The translations under genes and the position numbers were made by a program. The notes under the pieces are model-generated. The model saw only the letters and a program-made list of their open reading frames with translations. It searched no databases and had not been told where the DNA came from. Shown one piece after another: positions 1 through 8,912 of a DNA stretch of 40,562 nt. This stretch comes from Gammaproteobacteria bacterium. GTDB taxonomy: Bacteria; Pseudomonadota; Gammaproteobacteria; Pseudomonadales; Porticoccaceae. Numbering within the stretch: the stretch's first letter is position 1; every line of letters begins with the position of its first letter. Where the stretch lies: positions 1 through 40,562 of the forward strand of contig JAGPUW010000020.1 in the NCBI GenBank assembly GCA_018069465.1, given 5' to 3'.

Positions 1-440
1 GGGAGATGCAGTTTTGGCAGTAAGCCCTGGGCCATTAGCCAGTTGTTTCAATCCGCTCCCGGCTGTTAGGCCGGGAGATGCCGGCGTTTGAGCAGGGCGA
101 GGAGTGTGGTGGTGAGTGTTTCAATCCGCTCCCGGCTGTTAGGCCGGGAGATGCTCCAGTACGCCAGGGCAACCATGCCGTTATGGCTGTTTCAATCCGC
201 TCCCGGCTGTTAGGCCGGGAGATGCGTCGAGAATAGTGGCGCGCCACTTGGTTTTAACATGTTTCAATCCGCTCCCGGCTGTTAGGCCGGGAGATGCCGG
301 CGGTGGCGTTGGGGTTTGCCGGTGTGGCGGGGTTTCAATCCGCTCCCGGCTGTTAGGCCGGGAGATGCTCGGCGGTGGCGTTGGGGTTGGCCGGTGTGGA
401 GGGGTTTCAATCCGCTCCCGGCTGTTAGGCCGGGAGATGC
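1..440 (-). CRISPR. Type I-C CRISPR array, leader-proximal end
   Basis: Six complete 37-nt repeats lie at 45-81, 118-154, 189-225, 261-297, 332-368 and 404-440, and the 3' part of a seventh is at 1-9, so the array continues beyond the left edge. The complete repeats look identical. Read on the minus strand each begins GCATCTCCCGG and ends in GGATTGAAAC, the 3' handle typical of type I-C, with an 8-bp hairpin (CTCCCGGC/GCCGGGAG) around a CTAACA loop. Spacers are 34-36 nt: 369-403, 298-331, 226-260, 155-188, 82-117 and 10-44, newest first if the leader is at 441-620. Transcription is inferred to run leftward from the leader beside cas2. The two newest spacers are nearly the same sequence. Confidence 0.98.
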
Positions 441-620
441 AGCCAGGCTGCAAGTGCATCATATCGTTGATGATTTTTGTTTAAAAGCGCGAACGGCTCT
501 GTTGGGGCGGGTAATTTCATATTTTCATTCGATCTTTAGCATAAATTCTATTGGTATTTCAGTCGCTTAAGTGCAGCGCGATCCTGCCGGGTTTTGGCCA
601 TCGCTAGGGGTTCGCGCTAT
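441..620 (-). promoter_or_regulatory. CRISPR leader with inverted repeat
   Basis: This 180-bp non-coding stretch separates the cas2 stop from the first repeat, which is where the I-C leader is expected. The half next to the array (about 455-560) is AT-rich and the half next to cas2 is GC-rich. The cas2-side half holds an inverted repeat, AGCGCGATCC at 575-584 against GGTTCGCGCT at 609-618 (9 of 10 pairs). The array promoter and the Cas1-Cas2 docking sequence should lie here; I cannot place a promoter with confidence. Confidence 0.75.
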
Positions 621-911
621 TCATATAATCAAGGGTTCTGCAAAATCGGTGGCGGTAAATTTACCAAATTCGAGGACGTTTTTTTCCAGCGGCTCCAGTA
701 TACGGTAGATGCGCAAGCTGTCCTCTTCCTCGTCAATTTCTTCAAGTAATTGCTGTTGCAATAGCTCGTATTTTGCCGCATCAACATTGCATTCGAAGAC
801 AGACATTTGCACGCGCTGGCCATAATTGAGACAGGTTTTTGCAACCCGTCGCAACCGTCGCCGCCCCTCTCTGGTGAGGGTGGATACATCGTAGGTCACT
901 AACACCATCAT
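621..911 (-). CDS. cas2: CRISPR-associated endonuclease Cas2
   Basis: A 96-residue protein of normal Cas2 length. It opens with the ferredoxin-like beta strand and conserved Asp of the family ([11 protein letters not shown], Asp at position 8 or 9), followed by an Arg-rich helix ([14 protein letters not shown]) and a QMSVFEC strand. Cas2 dimers bridge two Cas1 dimers in the complex that integrates new spacers at the leader end. It is the last cas gene before the leader, 6 nt downstream of cas1, so it is translated from the same message. Either of the first two Met codons could start it. The acidic stretch near residues 57-63 (EEIDEEED) is somewhat unusual but does not disturb the fold signature. 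Confidence 0.96.
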   Translation of the reverse strand: MMVLVTYDVSTLTREGRRRLRRVAKTCLNYGQRVQMSVFECNVDAAKYELLQQQLLEEIDEEEDSLRIYRILEPLEKNVLEFGKFTATDFAEPLII

Positions 912-917
912 GGCTGT

Positions 918-1952
918 TTACCTTTGCAAGAAGGGGACATAGGCGTCAATATCTTCACGCAAGTAGCGAGCCAGTAATCGCGCTTGCAGCTGCGGTAATA
1001 ATCCGATGGCAACGGACTGTTCCAGCACCGGGTGGTTGAGTGTTTCCTGCTTGCGCTCCTGATAGGCGGTGATGACGGTGCGGCGGCCAGTATCGTTGAG
1101 CAGTACTGAGCCGCCTTCACGGCAGTCGAAGTCTTTTTCTTTCAGTTGCCCCCGGTTGATCAGTGTCAGTGCCAAGCGGTCAGCCATTACGGGGCGAAAT
1201 TCTTCCATTAAGTCGAGCGCCAGTGATTCACGACCGGGACGGGGGACGTGTAAAAAGCCCATTTGCGGGTCGAGCCCGACGGTTTCTAATGCCGAGCGAC
1301 AGTCGGACAAGACCAGTGCATAAAGAAAGGAGATCAGGGCATTAAAGCGGTCTTTAGGTGGCCGACGGTTGCGGGTATTGAAGGTAAAGCTGTTGCGCAC
1401 TGAGGGGCGCATTACGGTATTGAGTTGGCCGAAATAGATACGTGCGCCGTCCCCTTCCAGCCCGCGCACGCTGTCGAGGTTTTCGGCGGACTCGAGTTTG
1501 CGAATATTGCCTTCGAGCAGTTTGGTGGCTTTGTTGAGCCCTGCTTGCTCATCCTCTTGTGTTGATTCGCGGGCGGCGCGCATCAACAGTTGACGGCTGT
1601 TGCGTAGCTTGCCGGCGATAAAGGCTTTGGCAAGTACCAGCGCGTGAGCGGCTTCAGCCGCTTTTTGAAACTGCACCTGGCGCAATAGAATATTGCCATT
1701 AACCGGGCCTTGCAGACGAAAACGGAAATCACCGTTGCGACCCAACCAAACCACAGAGCGGCCATCGTCGGCACAGCGGCCCATTAAACCGGGGCTCATC
1801 ATGGTGTGGCCGAACAGCACAAAGCCGCCCAGGTGATGTAGCGGTACTTGCAGGCGCTTTTCTTTTTCGATCATCACGCAGACGGTTTCGCCCTCAAGCC
1901 GAAGGTAGGCATCGGGGGTGGTGACGTAGAGGGTGTTGAGAAATACACTCAT
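918..1952 (-). CDS. cas1: CRISPR-associated integrase Cas1 (type I-C)
   Basis: Cas1 is the metal-dependent integrase that joins protospacers into the array. I start it at the ATG at 1952, giving 344 residues, because the protein then begins MSVFLNTLYVTT as in I-C relatives and its ATG overlaps the cas4 stop as ATGA. A longer reading with 28 extra residues would run deep into cas4. Metal-binding residues appear as Glu166 (RGLEGDGA), His235 (GFLHVPRPGRESL) and Asp247 (ALDLMEEF). The second position after that His is Pro (HVPRPGR), where I recall Asp in many relatives (HRDRPGR); the His itself is intact. It sits between cas4 and cas2, the standard I-C adaptation block. Confidence 0.96.
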   Translation of the reverse strand: MSVFLNTLYVTTPDAYLRLEGETVCVMIEKEKRLQVPLHHLGGFVLFGHTMMSPGLMGRCADDGRSVVWLGRNGDFRFRLQGPVNGNILLRQVQFQKAAEAAHALVLAKAFIAGKLRNSRQLLMRAARESTQEDEQAGLNKATKLLEGNIRKLESAENLDSVRGLEGDGARIYFGQLNTVMRPSVRNSFTFNTRNRRPPKDRFNALISFLYALVLSDCRSALETVGLDPQMGFLHVPRPGRESLALDLMEEFRPVMADRLALTLINRGQLKEKDFDCREGGSVLLNDTGRRTVITAYQERKQETLNHPVLEQSVAIGLLPQLQARLLARYLREDIDAYVPFLQR

Positions 1953-2596
1953 CGTTCTTGCTCGCGTTCTGGATGAAACAAGTTTTTCGCTAATTTTTCC
2001 AGCCGTCCATGGGATGAAAGCAGGACGGGCTGACACACCTCGTAAAGTGAGCAGGCTTTGCAGAGCTTTGGGTCGGTGACGGGTGGCGGCAATTTATCGG
2101 ATGTCAGCAGTTGGCGTACCGCAAGCACGGTTTCTTTAACCCGCTGACGCAGTGCCGCATCGATAGGCACTTCCCGCCGCCGACGTGAACTGTAGTGGTA
2201 AATCACGCCCATTGGCACTGGTTTGCCCGTCATTTCTTCCAGACACATCGCCTGGGCTGCCACCTGAATATCATCGTGTTGCTTTTTGCGCTTCGGGCCG
2301 TGTTTGTACTCCACCGGGCAATAACTGCCATCGGCTAAAACCTCGACCACATCAGCCTTACCAATCAAACCCAGGCCCTTGTGTTGCAAGGGCAGCGCTC
2401 GCTCGATTTGAATGCCGTCTTCAATAGACGTGCCCGGCTCATCGACACGCTTATGCACCCGCTGACCACGCAGGGTGTAGACGTTTTCGGTAAAGGTCTG
2501 CTCCTGGTGGATCAGTGCACACTGACGTGGACAATAGCTGTAATGTTGCAGCGCAGAGATCATGATAGGTAGCAATTCGTCAGCCAAAGCGGTCAT
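1949..2596 (-). CDS. cas4: CRISPR-associated exonuclease Cas4
   Basis: A 215-residue RecB-like nuclease of the Cas4 family, which trims prespacers and checks the PAM for Cas1-Cas2. Family marks are the N-terminal SALQHYSYCPRQCALIH block (Cys22, Cys26), the nuclease core with VEYKHGPKR, and the C-terminal cysteine cluster LCKACSLYEVC that completes the iron-sulfur site. The ATG at 2596 overlaps the end of the toxin gene by 17 nt. An internal ATG at 2563 would start 11 residues later at MISALQHY and leave a 16-nt gap. The longer form resembles acidic N-termini I recall in other I-C Cas4 proteins, so I keep it. Its stop overlaps the cas1 ATG by 4 nt. Confidence 0.94.
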   Translation of the reverse strand: MTALADELLPIMISALQHYSYCPRQCALIHQEQTFTENVYTLRGQRVHKRVDEPGTSIEDGIQIERALPLQHKGLGLIGKADVVEVLADGSYCPVEYKHGPKRKKQHDDIQVAAQAMCLEEMTGKPVPMGVIYHYSSRRRREVPIDAALRQRVKETVLAVRQLLTSDKLPPPVTDPKLCKACSLYEVCQPVLLSSHGRLEKLAKNLFHPEREQER

Positions 2597-2885
2597 CGAC
2601 TCCCTCCAGCAGACGCTTACCGTGAACTACTGCAACAATAAGAATTGCGTCAGCACTCACCCGGTAAATAAGCCTATAGCTATAGACAAATCGCTCGCGA
2701 ATTTGCTCATTATTCAGCTCGGGCACCACGCGACCGATCAGTGGAAAGTCCGGCAAGCTGCGGGTGGTTTCTACAACCGCTGCCACCACTGAGCTGGCAT
2801 AAGCAGGTGAATCCCGACTAATAAATTCGGCGATGGCCTGTATATCCTCCACCGCCTGTGGCGACCACCTTAACAGTCGAGCCAT
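2580..2885 (-). CDS. ParE/RelE-family toxin inside the cas operon
   Basis: A 101-residue protein with the full ParE/RelE toxin layout: an N-terminal LRWSPQAVEDIQAIAEFI segment (strand then long helix), SLPDFPLIGRVVPEL in the middle, then IRERFVYSYRLIYRV and a final VVHGKRLL strand. The ParE branch poisons gyrase and the RelE branch cuts ribosome-bound mRNA; sequence alone does not decide here. The start is the ATG at 2885, overlapping the upstream antitoxin by 16 nt, as is usual in type II pairs. Its 3' end overlaps cas4 by 17 nt. It therefore appears to be translated as part of the cas message. No decay is visible: the frame is intact and of normal length. Confidence 0.88.
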   Translation of the reverse strand: MARLLRWSPQAVEDIQAIAEFISRDSPAYASSVVAAVVETTRSLPDFPLIGRVVPELNNEQIRERFVYSYRLIYRVSADAILIVAVVHGKRLLEGVDDRFG

Positions 2886-3058
2886 TTGCCCAGTTTCTGC
2901 TCAACAATAGCCTGGTCAAGGGGGCCTTCTGTCTCTGCCCGGCTTATCCCGCGCTGAACCTTTTCGATCACATAAAGGTGATATTGCACGTCTTCCAGGG
3001 TGCAGTCCTCTGGCAAGGTTTTTAAGAGTGTTGCCACTTCTTGTTTGGCGGTGTTCAT
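2870..3058 (-). CDS. Small antitoxin paired with the ParE/RelE toxin
   Basis: A 62-residue acidic, helical protein (VATLLKTLPEDCTLEDVQYHLYVIEKVQRGI, ending KLGKWLDC). This type, with a TLED-(I/V)QYHLYV core, commonly precedes RelE/ParE toxins, so I call it the antitoxin from recall of the family and from the 16-nt overlap with the toxin gene. I see no clear DNA-binding ribbon-helix-helix or AbrB segment, so it may be only the toxin-neutralising type and might not regulate its own operon. It starts 33 nt after the cas7 stop with an AAAGGAT ribosome site. No obvious promoter fits in that gap, which suggests read-through transcription from the cas genes. Confidence 0.8.
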   Translation of the reverse strand: MNTAKQEVATLLKTLPEDCTLEDVQYHLYVIEKVQRGISRAETEGPLDQAIVEQKLGKWLDC

Positions 3059-3091
3059 GGGTGGTTTTATCCTTTGGTCTGTTTATCTAGG

Positions 3092-3976
3092 TTAACCAAC
3101 GATGCTATTTAATGTCACGCCATTGGGCATATTCGCTTCGTCAACATCAACTTGATAATCACTGAATGCCCTGGGCACGGTCACGCCTTCTTTCAAATGT
3201 GGATTGATCCGATCAAACAAGCTGTGGGCTGGGGCGTTACCGAGCTTGCTGTCGTGTTTGAAAACATACAAGCCCCGCGTCGACATCTCGCCACGGGCGG
3301 CGGAACGGTCATGTTCAAACATGTTGGTGAGAGATTGCCACAGTAGTTCGAGATCAGCCTCGGAGAAGCCAGTCTGGTTGGCGAGGTGGGCGGAGATAAA
3401 TCCGTGGGCTACATACAGGCCGTAGGGTACGGTATGTTTTCGGCCCATGGTACGGTTATCGCCGCTTTGTTTTTCGGCCTCAGCTTCTGTGGCGACAGCC
3501 ATGCGGGTGATGCTGTGCTCACTGACCACAATGGGGTCAACCGAGCGGGCGAAGGTCAGTTGTACCGGCCCGCGTACCTGACCACAATTGACGCCTGTAG
3601 ACATCACTGCACCAAAGGTACGTACATCAAAAAAGTTCTGACACATCCACTGCCGAGCTTGCGTTACAGTCTCACCCTTGCCTTTGCGTTTTTTGTCGGA
3701 TTTCAGCTCATCTTCCGCGCCGATGGCGATGTAGGCTCGCTCATGGGTCAGATTCAGCACAGCCTTTTCTTTGATGTAAATTTCATAGGGCGGCTGCTCC
3801 TCTTTAACCAAACCCACGAAGTTACGCACTTTGCGTTTTAGACTGACATCGGTTGCCAGTCCACAACCGGTTTCGGCATCTACTCTAGGCAGGTTGCCTG
3901 CGTCGGGATCACCATTGGGGTTACCGTCTTTTACATCAAATAGTAATACGAAGTCGTAGCGGTTTTCCATGCTCAT
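3092..3976 (-). CDS. cas7c: Cascade backbone subunit Cas7 (Csd2, type I-C)
   Basis: A 294-residue Cas7 of the Csd2 subfamily, whose copies coat the crRNA spacer and form the spine of the I-C effector. The N-terminus [20 protein letters not shown] is the subfamily hallmark. Further marks are the [12 protein letters not shown] segment and [19 protein letters not shown]. The length is normal. The start ATG overlaps the cas8c stop (positions 3973-3976), so the two are translationally coupled. Downstream, instead of cas4 directly, comes the toxin-antitoxin pair. Confidence 0.97.
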   Translation of the reverse strand: MSMENRYDFVLLFDVKDGNPNGDPDAGNLPRVDAETGCGLATDVSLKRKVRNFVGLVKEEQPPYEIYIKEKAVLNLTHERAYIAIGAEDELKSDKKRKGKGETVTQARQWMCQNFFDVRTFGAVMSTGVNCGQVRGPVQLTFARSVDPIVVSEHSITRMAVATEAEAEKQSGDNRTMGRKHTVPYGLYVAHGFISAHLANQTGFSEADLELLWQSLTNMFEHDRSAARGEMSTRGLYVFKHDSKLGNAPAHSLFDRINPHLKEGVTVPRAFSDYQVDVDEANMPNGVTLNSIVG

Positions 3977-4374
3977 GATGACTCTCCATTCGTTGGGCTG
4001 GTATTAGTTTTAGTGTTTAACTCAGGCTTTTTCTTAAAAAAATCTTGTCGCTGGTGGTAATAACCAATAGCAAAGCGGCCTTGTTCCTGCATTGACAAGT
4101 TGGGAGGGAAGTCGGTGACGGCTTCCACAATCTGGCCGATCAGCTTTTCCAGGTTGGTTGCCCGTCCTTTGTTGTCGAGTTTGCTGATATGGTGGTTTTT
4201 CAGTTTTAACAGGGTTGCAAAAACGCTGACAGGAGTGCTGGATGCGGCGCCGTAGTAGCGATCCCTGATGGTGGCATTGATACCTGGGCTCGCCTCTTCC
4301 TGTACTTTTTCCAGCACCGCAAATAAGCGCCCCAGCCGGTAGCCAATATTGTTGTTTGTTTCGTCCAGTGACAC
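3973..4374 (-). CDS. cas11c: Small Cascade subunit Cas11c from internal start in cas8c
   Basis: In type I-C the small subunit Cas11 is known to be made by internal translation within the 3' part of cas8c. Here a GTG at 4374-4372, in the cas8c frame (codon 473), is preceded by a strong GGAGGA at 4387-4382 with 7 nt between, on the minus strand. It would give a 133-residue protein starting at [20 protein letters not shown], which matches the conserved region where Cas11c begins in relatives as I recall it. Cas11c lines the inner face of the complex and holds the displaced DNA strand. The site is read directly from the sequence; that it is used is inferred. Confidence 0.75.
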   Translation of the reverse strand: MSLDETNNNIGYRLGRLFAVLEKVQEEASPGINATIRDRYYGAASSTPVSVFATLLKLKNHHISKLDNKGRATNLEKLIGQIVEAVTDFPPNLSMQEQGRFAIGYYHQRQDFFKKKPELNTKTNTSPTNGESS

Positions 4375-5790
4375 CTTGAGTTCCTCCGTAATGTCGGGGT
4401 TTTTGTAGCGGGTCAAGCGGTTAATGCAGGCTTTAATCAACGCTGCACGAGCATAGCTCACCTCTTGTTCAGCACGGTTACGCCGTACGGCTGCACCGAG
4501 TAGTGAGTGTGGATAGGGCTGCCCGGAAAGAATGCTGCGCATAGTTTCACCGGCGATATTCGGTGGAATATTGTCCGCTTTGCCTTGTGTAGCGGTGGCG
4601 ACCAATAGCCGGAACAGCGGCAAATGGGGCAGTTGTTTGTCGCCATGCACAATAGCTAGGTCGTCAAAATGCTGGCGAATCCGCATTGCCAGCTCGGCAA
4701 CTGTGGCAACCTGCCAAAAGCGAATCGCAATTCGCGCCGCGTTGGGGGCAAGGCCGAGCACGTAAAAACGAGTTTGGCCTTCGTCACTGCTCAACAAACC
4801 GTTGTGCATAGAGCCATAAAGGCTGGCAACTGCACGGGTGTTTTTGTCGGGGTCATCCTTGCTGGGTTCACCAAAAATATCGGCAATTGCAGTTTCAAAA
4901 GTGGTGGGTTTTTCAGACCAGAATACGGTTGATGTATCGCCTACCTGCATGCGCTGGGGTGAATTTTTACGTAACAGGTAATTCAATGCAGTGGTGTAAG
5001 CAAATGTCGCTTTTTTACCAACTGGCGCGTTATAGCCCTGATTTTTGCCGTAGGAGTTAAAGGCATCAAGGTTAAAGGAGACGATATTTGCGCCGGAAGA
5101 TTGCGCCCCCCACACGCCTTTTATTGAGGTATGCAGGCGTTCTGCCTGCATACTTTCACCGGTAATGAGACAGGTAGTCTGGTGCGCTTCATCTGGCGGT
5201 TCGTCGACATACGCACGCAGGGCATTGATAACGGCGAGCCGTTGGCAGACCAATGACCGGTCGCCCTGCAGGCGGAAACTCAGAGTGGGGTTGGTGATCA
5301 CCTCGTTCCAAAAAGGCAGACTTTCGAGGCTCTCTGTTACAAGCTGATCAAGGAAATTGATAACCGCTTGCACGCCCTCATCACTAATGGCCGGTTCGGG
5401 CAGTGATTTTATTTTGTCGATAAAAGCCTGGTGCTGATCAGCGACACGACCCTTGCGTTTTTCGACCTCATTTTGTCGTTGCTGTTCTGTCTCAGAGTCA
5501 TCCAGGGTTTGACAGTTTTTGTCGATACCCAGTACATATTCTGCGTTATCCCAGAGTAGATTCGTCGCCACCCCGGAGGTCTTTTTGGTGCCCTGGGGTA
5601 CGATAAAGGATTGAGAAATTTTCTTTTTGCCATCTCCGGTGCGAGTATCTTCAATTTGTATCAGCTCCCCCTGTGAGTTGACTTCGATGATAAAGGGTAG
5701 TTCTTTTTGTTCGAAGCCAAGCTCAGCCAGGCCCGAGCCTGGTTCTACCGTTTTACGCTGGTAGTAATCGTTGAGCGCCTGAAGAATCAT
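3973..5790 (-). CDS. cas8c: Cascade large subunit Cas8c (Csd1)
   Basis: A 605-residue Csd1/Cas8c protein, the large subunit that recognises the PAM and opens target DNA. Family marks are the N-terminal [12 protein letters not shown], the [16 protein letters not shown] strand region near residues 77-92, the CLITGE segment near residue 207, [12 protein letters not shown], and [18 protein letters not shown] in the centre. The C-terminal ~133 residues correspond to Cas11c and are probably also made separately. It overlaps cas5 by 4 nt upstream and cas7 by 4 nt downstream. The Ser/Thr/Asn-rich tail after KKKPELN looks disordered. Confidence 0.96.
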   Translation of the reverse strand: MILQALNDYYQRKTVEPGSGLAELGFEQKELPFIIEVNSQGELIQIEDTRTGDGKKKISQSFIVPQGTKKTSGVATNLLWDNAEYVLGIDKNCQTLDDSETEQQRQNEVEKRKGRVADQHQAFIDKIKSLPEPAISDEGVQAVINFLDQLVTESLESLPFWNEVITNPTLSFRLQGDRSLVCQRLAVINALRAYVDEPPDEAHQTTCLITGESMQAERLHTSIKGVWGAQSSGANIVSFNLDAFNSYGKNQGYNAPVGKKATFAYTTALNYLLRKNSPQRMQVGDTSTVFWSEKPTTFETAIADIFGEPSKDDPDKNTRAVASLYGSMHNGLLSSDEGQTRFYVLGLAPNAARIAIRFWQVATVAELAMRIRQHFDDLAIVHGDKQLPHLPLFRLLVATATQGKADNIPPNIAGETMRSILSGQPYPHSLLGAAVRRNRAEQEVSYARAALIKACINRLTRYKNPDITEELKVSLDETNNNIGYRLGRLFAVLEKVQEEASPGINATIRDRYYGAASSTPVSVFATLLKLKNHHISKLDNKGRATNLEKLIGQIVEAVTDFPPNLSMQEQGRFAIGYYHQRQDFFKKKPELNTKTNTSPTNGESS

Positions 5791-6512
5791 CCTCGCACCT
5801 CTGCGCTATTCCACTCGGGCACGATGATCACGCCGTCGTTCATACGCGCTTGAAAGAACCGTGGAGTGGGGTCAGCGCTGTTGCTGTAATCCAGGTCATA
5901 GAGCATCCAGCCCAGATCACGTACGCCGCTCAGCTCACAGGGTGGTTTGCTCGAATTTTGTTGCGGGTCAACCAAGCGAAAATCGGCGGAGAATTCACGG
6001 CAGCCCAGATAGGGCTGATTGAAACATTGCCCCTTGCTGGCGCGCCGCTCGAACATACGCTGAAATTTAATCAGGCTATTTTCACTGGTATCACTATCGC
6101 TATTGGCATTGAGGTGGGGGTAACGATGGATATGCTGGCTGTCGTCCTGCAATACAAAGCTAGCGTGAATCCGGTATTTAACATCCCGTAAAAATAACCC
6201 GGCCCGCTGCTGGCGTTCGTCTTCAATATTCAGCGCCAGGTTGCCGTGACCCTGTTTCATGGCGGTTTGTACGTTGCGGGTTGAAATTACCTGTCCGACC
6301 TCGTTACGCCGCAGGTTGATCCAGCGAATTGGCTTGAGCACTTCTATTTTGCGTATTTGCCAGCGAATGGCGGGCTTCCATAATATCGCCTCAAATACAG
6401 CGCGGGCCGCCGAGGGGGTGATCACGTCGTAAGAAACCCGCTCCACTTTCATTTCGGGCCGGGTAAAGCAGGCAAAGTCGCCGCTTATTTCAAGACAGTA
6501 TTGTTTACTCAT
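5787..6512 (-). CDS. cas5c: Cas5 crRNA-processing subunit (type I-C)
   Basis: A 241-residue Cas5 of the I-C (Csd5/Cas5d) branch. In I-C, which lacks Cas6, this protein cuts the pre-crRNA within the repeat and stays bound to the 5' handle. The sequence shows the N-terminal RRM-like strand YCLEISGDFACFTRPE, the PSAARAVFEAILWKPAI helix and IRWINLRRNEVG, all typical. Also characteristic are RDVKYRIHASFVL and the PYLGCREFSADF block. It starts 42 nt after cas3 and its TGA overlaps the cas8c ATG. The repeat hairpin in the array is its expected substrate. Confidence 0.95.
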   Translation of the reverse strand: MSKQYCLEISGDFACFTRPEMKVERVSYDVITPSAARAVFEAILWKPAIRWQIRKIEVLKPIRWINLRRNEVGQVISTRNVQTAMKQGHGNLALNIEDERQQRAGLFLRDVKYRIHASFVLQDDSQHIHRYPHLNANSDSDTSENSLIKFQRMFERRASKGQCFNQPYLGCREFSADFRLVDPQQNSSKPPCELSGVRDLGWMLYDLDYSNSADPTPRFFQARMNDGVIIVPEWNSAEVRG

Positions 6513-6554
6513 GTTGACTAACCTTTATTACATGTCGCAAGTCTATTTTCAGGC

Positions 6555-8795
6555 TCATATTACTGTTTGAGAGGGTTCAATGGTTGTGGGATTAATACTC
6601 AGCCCCAAAATTGAGTGATAGAGAGTATCGCTGACTTGCATATAAATTCCCGGATGTATCTCCCTGATGTCCTGACTATCCAGCAAACTTTCAAGATGGA
6701 AGTGCGAAATATTAACGGTATAGCGCTGTAACTTACGCATCAACCAGCGCTCTGGACCAAGCTGTTCAAGCCTGGTTATTAAATCTTTCACTGTGTCACC
6801 ATAGCGCACAATTACCGCTTGGTAGTCAGATTCATCAATCAGCTGGAAGCGTTGCGCTGCTGTTCTGAACTGTACTTTGAGACTGTCGTCACCACTCCCG
6901 TCGGGCTTAAGCAGACCTTGAATATCATATTTATCCAAGTCAGTTTTACTGTAAAAGTGTTCAAAATAGGACTGAAAACGTCTTCGCTCCAGTGGGTTTT
7001 GCCTGGCTTCTTCCGTCATTAATGACACGGTGGTTTGCTCTGCCCGGCGCAACATGCCGGGTGGCGCAGGTGTCGGCGCTACAAAGACAACGACCTTGCC
7101 TTTTTCTGGCAACCGGCCTTCGCGATTACAACGGCCGGCGGCTTGAGCAATGGAATCCAGCCCGGCCATGGCCCGATAAACCACCGGGAAATCGAGATCC
7201 ACTCCGGCCTCAACCAATTGGGTGCTGACAACTCTGATCGGCTGGCCCTGCCGGTTTTTGATTTCGGCGATCACCTCTGAGCGATGCTGGCCACACATCA
7301 AACCCGAAAGGTGATAAGTGCCTTTGGGCATTAAACCATGCAATTCTCTTGCGCCGGGACGCGTGTTGACGATAGCCAGCACCGAATCGTATTGCTGGAG
7401 TTGCCGAGCGATCTCTTCCCAGCTTTGGCTTGCGTTGAAGTCATCGGGCATTGTCACTTCGACTCGCTCAAGCTGGCGATAGAGCTGGTCGGGATCTGTG
7501 ATGATTTCTTTAACGTTTTCCAAACCCTTTAATAAAGTGTTACCAAAGTTATCGGTCTGTGATGTTAAGGCCGGTTGGGTTGCAGTAGAAAATACGAAGG
7601 TCACACCGTAGTGCTGGCTAAGCAAGTTAATCACGCTGAGAATGGGCTGTAGAAATTCTGGCGGTAGTAGTTGAGCTTCATCGAGTATCACAATGCTGTT
7701 GGCTATATTGTGTAACTTTCGGCAGCGGCTGGTACGGGCGGCAAACAGCGATTCAAAGAACTGTACATTAGTGGTGACTATAATTGGGGCATCCCAGTTT
7801 TCTGTGGCCAGGCGGCTTTTACTGGTTTCTTTCTCTGCGTCTTCGGGATCAATATTGCTGTGATGTTCAACCACCGCCCCCGGGAATATGTTGCGCAACA
7901 CATCGGCGGTTTGCTCAATAATACTGGTATAGGGGATTGCGTAGATCACCCGCCGGTGCTGGTGTAGCTTGGCATGTTCAAGTGCAAAAGCCATGCTGGA
8001 GAGGGTTTTTCCACCACCGGTCGGCACGGTGAGGGAAAATATTCCCGGCGATTGTTGGGCCATCTGGCGGCATTGATTGAGGATCTCAGTGCGCAAGCGA
8101 TTGACGGAGGTGCTTGCAGCTTGCGCCGCCAGCGCTGACATGTGCTCATCAAAGCGAGGCAGCAGTTCTGCAAATTGCGGATATCGACTGCGGAGTCTGG
8201 ATTTCTCTTCATCCATAAACTCTTCAGTGTCGAGAAAGTCTGCGTCGACTAAGCAGGAAAATAACATCCGAACCCAAAGCGCAAAGCCGACACGGCCCCC
8301 AGGGATAGGTGTAGTTGGGCGTGCCTGGCCCAGTATTTCCAGTGGAATATTAGCCACCAAGGCAACCTTGAGGTTATCGGTATTTAACAACCGTTGCTGC
8401 AAACTCCCACCAGGAGCGTCGAGTTTATGCCAGTCAGGCAGCCCCGCATGATGGCCTGCGATCAAATAAGCAAGAATGCGTCCGTGTACGCCAAATTGCT
8501 CAACCGCATACTGCGCCCCGGCATCCGAGTGGTTAACCTTGCCTTTCTGAGTTTCAACTTCGATATGCGCTTCTGTATCGTAACCACTGGCTGTCTTAAT
8601 GTAATGTTGGAATTTTTCATTGTATTTTCCGAGGTCGTGCCATATGCCTGCTACTGAGGCCCAGTCATTGGCTCCAAAAGTTGCTGCGTGAGTTGCGGCG
8701 CGGCTGGCGACCTTACTTAAATGCTCGGCAAGATCATGAGTAATAAAACCACCTTCGGCAAGAGGTAATACATGTGCTATAGGTTTTCTTATCAT
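6555..8795 (-). CDS. cas3: Cas3 helicase-nuclease
   Basis: A 746-residue fused Cas3 that unwinds and degrades DNA bound by Cascade. The N-terminal HD nuclease shows the HD pair at His53-Asp54 (WHDLGKY), a second His motif AGHHAG near residues 113-118, and Asp185. The SF2 helicase follows, with Walker A TGGGKT at 259-264, DEAQ at 372-375, and a motif VI region QAAGRCNREG. Length and order are normal for I-C. It is the first gene of the cas operon; the upstream 117 bp up to the terminator at 8913 is AT-rich and should hold the operon promoter, though I see no strong -35/-10 pair. Confidence 0.97.
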   Translation of the reverse strand: MIRKPIAHVLPLAEGGFITHDLAEHLSKVASRAATHAATFGANDWASVAGIWHDLGKYNEKFQHYIKTASGYDTEAHIEVETQKGKVNHSDAGAQYAVEQFGVHGRILAYLIAGHHAGLPDWHKLDAPGGSLQQRLLNTDNLKVALVANIPLEILGQARPTTPIPGGRVGFALWVRMLFSCLVDADFLDTEEFMDEEKSRLRSRYPQFAELLPRFDEHMSALAAQAASTSVNRLRTEILNQCRQMAQQSPGIFSLTVPTGGGKTLSSMAFALEHAKLHQHRRVIYAIPYTSIIEQTADVLRNIFPGAVVEHHSNIDPEDAEKETSKSRLATENWDAPIIVTTNVQFFESLFAARTSRCRKLHNIANSIVILDEAQLLPPEFLQPILSVINLLSQHYGVTFVFSTATQPALTSQTDNFGNTLLKGLENVKEIITDPDQLYRQLERVEVTMPDDFNASQSWEEIARQLQQYDSVLAIVNTRPGARELHGLMPKGTYHLSGLMCGQHRSEVIAEIKNRQGQPIRVVSTQLVEAGVDLDFPVVYRAMAGLDSIAQAAGRCNREGRLPEKGKVVVFVAPTPAPPGMLRRAEQTTVSLMTEEARQNPLERRRFQSYFEHFYSKTDLDKYDIQGLLKPDGSGDDSLKVQFRTAAQRFQLIDESDYQAVIVRYGDTVKDLITRLEQLGPERWLMRKLQRYTVNISHFHLESLLDSQDIREIHPGIYMQVSDTLYHSILGLSINPTTIEPSQTVI

Positions 8796-8912
8796 TAAAT
8801 ATTTTTTGTTAAATCCCTTTAAAAGTGGCTAGCGCAGGTAAACATTCATCAATCCCATAACACCTTAGAGTAGATTGTAAAATGTCCATTTAAGCGTTTT
8901 TCACCCACAAAA

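Noticed and set aside
35-570. Several reading frames across the array and leader, both strands
   Set aside because: They translate repeats (for example ISRPNSRERIET over and over) and are by-products of the CRISPR array.
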